This document shows, piece by piece, positions 14,019 through 14,325 of a DNA stretch of 14,325 nt (the stretch's first letter is position 1; each line of letters opens with the position of its first letter). This DNA is from an uncultured Bacteroidales bacterium. GTDB lineage: Bacteria; Bacteroidota; Bacteroidia; Bacteroidales; F082. The position numbers and the translations under genes are program-made. Below the pieces are notes generated by a model, which saw only the letters and a program-made list of their open reading frames with translations, did no database searches and was not told where the DNA came from. The DNA lies in assembly GCA_937896505.1 (NCBI GenBank), contig CALBNP010000201.1, forward strand, positions 1 through 14,325. The letters run 5' to 3'.

Positions 14019-14195
14019 TTAAATGCCGTTGCTCCGATGTGACTTCAAAGGACAATCAGCATTGCTGCATCCTGAGCAAGAACTGCTTCCGCTATTTGTG
14101 CATCCTCCTTTGGCTTTGTTTTTCCGCATGAAAATCACGGCGAATATGGCCAATGCAAAGATGATGATGAGTATGACGAGGGTAGGGGTGTTCAT
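14019..14195 (-). CDS. FeoB-associated Cys-rich membrane protein
   Basis: A 58-aa protein with one N-terminal membrane helix (LVILIIIFALAIFAVIF, 6-22), a basic RKNKAK stretch, and a Cys-rich tail with C32, C40, C43 and C48 (CSGCSNADCPL). This is the pattern of the small proteins encoded after feoB in Bacteroidota and Firmicutes. It presumably assists ferrous iron uptake, perhaps by binding iron or a cofactor near the FeoB channel; the exact role is not established. The start at 14195 is chosen because ATG overlaps the TGA of feoB (ATGA, 14192-14195), indicating translational coupling. The longer frame reading upstream runs through feoB and is not real. Confidence 0.85.
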   Translation of the reverse strand: MNTPTLVILIIIFALAIFAVIFMRKNKAKGGCTNSGSSSCSGCSNADCPLKSHRSNGI

Positions 14196-14325
14196 AAAAA
14201 GATTCCTGCAATTGAGTAAGCAATCCAAGCGACAATCCAAGCCACGAGGCATTGGAATATCACCACGAAGAAGGCCCATTTGCCGCCTAATTCACGCTTG
14301 ATGGAAGCAATGGTTGCCACGCAAG
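14192..14325 (-). CDS. feoB: Ferrous iron transporter FeoB, C-terminal end (partial)
   Basis: Only the last 44 codons are in the window; the gene continues beyond the right edge. The frame reads CVATIASIKRELGGKW followed by a hydrophobic helix AFFVVIFQCLVAWIVAWIAY and SIAGIFL, then TGA. The (P)CVATIA-x-IKRE motif and the last membrane helix are characteristic of the FeoB permease domain, a GTP-driven Fe(II) importer of the inner membrane. The stop overlaps the start of the Cys-rich gene, forming a feo operon. Confidence 0.88.
   Translation of the reverse strand, partial: CVATIASIKRELGGKWAFFVVIFQCLVAWIVAWIAYSIAGIFL

Noticed and set aside
14196..14279. 28-residue N-terminal extension of the Cys-rich Feo protein
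   Set aside because: It overlaps the feoB coding end in another frame, while the ATG at 14195 makes the usual ATGA overlap.
1..14325. tRNA, rRNA or known riboswitch
   Set aside because: No cloverleaf, rRNA core or recognised riboswitch consensus was seen in the gaps.

Overview
The window looks like chromosomal DNA from a member of the Bacteroidota, most likely the order Bacteroidales. Three lines support this. Several genes are secreted proteins ending in type IX secretion system (T9SS) type A sorting domains (YPNP...IYNALG...GxYLLK). Almost every transcription unit is preceded by the Bacteroidota -7 promoter box TAnnTTTG. The right edge carries the end of feoB followed by the small Cys-rich membrane protein common in this group. 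The family or genus cannot be fixed from this sequence.

Layout from left to right: a short gap with hairpins (1-184); a large minus-strand modular T9SS surface protein with a seven-repeat propeller-like N-terminus, two cleaved-adhesin/choice-of-anchor-J-type domains and six InlB-B-like repeats (185-3634); an unusual gene-free stretch of about 900 bp (3674-4595) holding a GC-rich palindromic segment, an inverted-repeat element packed with TTTGTCA/TGACAAA boxes, a scrap of an IS3-type transposase, and three 23-bp direct repeats abutting a promoter; the only plus-strand gene, an AAA/DUF4143 ATPase (4596-5891); a relic of a T9SS C-terminus and a palindromic repeat at the convergent junction (5899-5969); a minus-strand run of three secreted proteins (8924 to 5969), the first two overlapping by ATGA and the third separated from them by a strong hairpin; two tandem paralogous T9SS proteins (9055-10563 and 10719-12185), each with its own promoter; a membrane-anchored TPR protein with a putative cytoplasmic HTH (12311-13867); and the feo tail (14019-14325).

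Functionally this is mainly a cluster of cell-surface or secreted proteins sharing one export route, next to a putative membrane-spanning regulator that might control some of them (inference from position only). The ATPase island differs in strand and promoter architecture and is flanked by relics, which suggests insertion or rearrangement. I see no clear new multi-gene system. The items most worth a second look are the repeat-studded promoter of the ATPase gene, the TTTGTCA-box inverted repeat, and the T9SS-tail relic beside the palindrome.
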